From positions 719,613-783,612 of the forward strand of contig NZ_VANS01000002.1 in NCBI RefSeq assembly GCF_005887615.1: a stretch of DNA of 64,000 bases, read 5' to 3'. The notes under the pieces were generated by a model, which saw only the letters and a program-made list of their open reading frames with translations, did no database searches and had not been told where the DNA came from. This document shows, one piece after another, positions 63,703 to 64,000 of the stretch (position 1 is its first letter; each line of letters opens with the position of its first letter). The stretch comes from Sulfitobacter sabulilitoris. Lineage in GTDB: Bacteria > Pseudomonadota > Alphaproteobacteria > Rhodobacterales > Rhodobacteraceae. The position numbers were made by a program, and so were the translations under genes.

Positions 63703-64000
<298 letters not shown>

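Overview
The window is high-GC alphaproteobacterial chromosome, almost certainly Rhodobacteraceae (Roseobacter group). The evidence is gene order: ffh to rpsP, rimM and trmD; a split ATP synthase operon carrying both b and b' subunits; the run rpoZ, rsh, pdxJ, acpS, lepB, rnc, era and recO; pckA divergent from chvI-chvG followed by a short hprK, rapZ, EIIA-Man and HPr; and several small proteins typical of that family. I saw no rRNA or tRNA gene, CRISPR array, transposase or integrase. Nearly all of it is dense housekeeping sequence with 1-4 nt start/stop overlaps.

Layout. 1-7.1 kb: minus-strand translation and secretion operon (ffh, two GNAT acetyltransferases, chorismate mutase, rpsP, a tiny membrane protein, rimM, two tandem sulfotransferase-like genes, trmD). 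7.1-10.1 kb: azoreductase divergent from a LysR regulator and a DMT exporter, a 25-residue hydrophobic peptide, and an ArsR regulator. 10.3-13 kb: atpI-B-E-F'-F. 13-24 kb: glycosyltransferase, FadR-type regulator, a HupE/UreJ membrane protein, smc, a lytic transglycosylase, glutathionyl-hydroquinone reductase and a PatB-type lyase. 24.1-26.8 kb: three consecutive peptide deformylase genes (the third lacking its catalytic residues), then fmt. 26.9-31 kb: TRIC channel, rnhA, ispH, a NYN nuclease-like protein and folK. 31-39.3 kb: rpoZ to recO. 39.2-42.9 kb: META lipoprotein, TetR regulator, a probable methylsuccinyl-CoA dehydrogenase and a TauE exporter. 42.9-45.2 kb: a small accessory-looking patch (XRE regulator, a LysR-HTH protein with an unfamiliar C-terminus, and an unknown protein). 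45.2-52.6 kb: pckA, ChvI/ChvG, regulatory PTS parts and an acyltransferase. 52.7-57.3 kb: 3-hydroxybutyryl-CoA dehydrogenase, a DUF6473 gene on the opposite strand, etfA, etfB, cobalamin adenosyltransferase and a small twin-TM protein. 57.4-64 kb: SDR, SH3 protein, parC, cytochrome P450, a lipoprotein and the start of tuf.

Functional links. The acyl-CoA dehydrogenase at 40.3-42.0 kb, the electron-transfer flavoprotein, 3-hydroxybutyryl-CoA dehydrogenase, cobalamin adenosyltransferase and PEP carboxykinase together suggest carbon assimilation through PHB or short acyl-CoA and the ethylmalonyl-CoA pathway. ChvGI with HprK, RapZ, EIIA and HPr forms a regulatory rather than sugar-transporting PTS block. 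I did not find a clearly unprecedented multi-gene system. The best leads are the deformylase trio with a dead third member, the sulfotransferase pair inside the rimM-trmD operon, the accessory patch at 43-45 kb, and a cluster of hairpins ahead of ffh.
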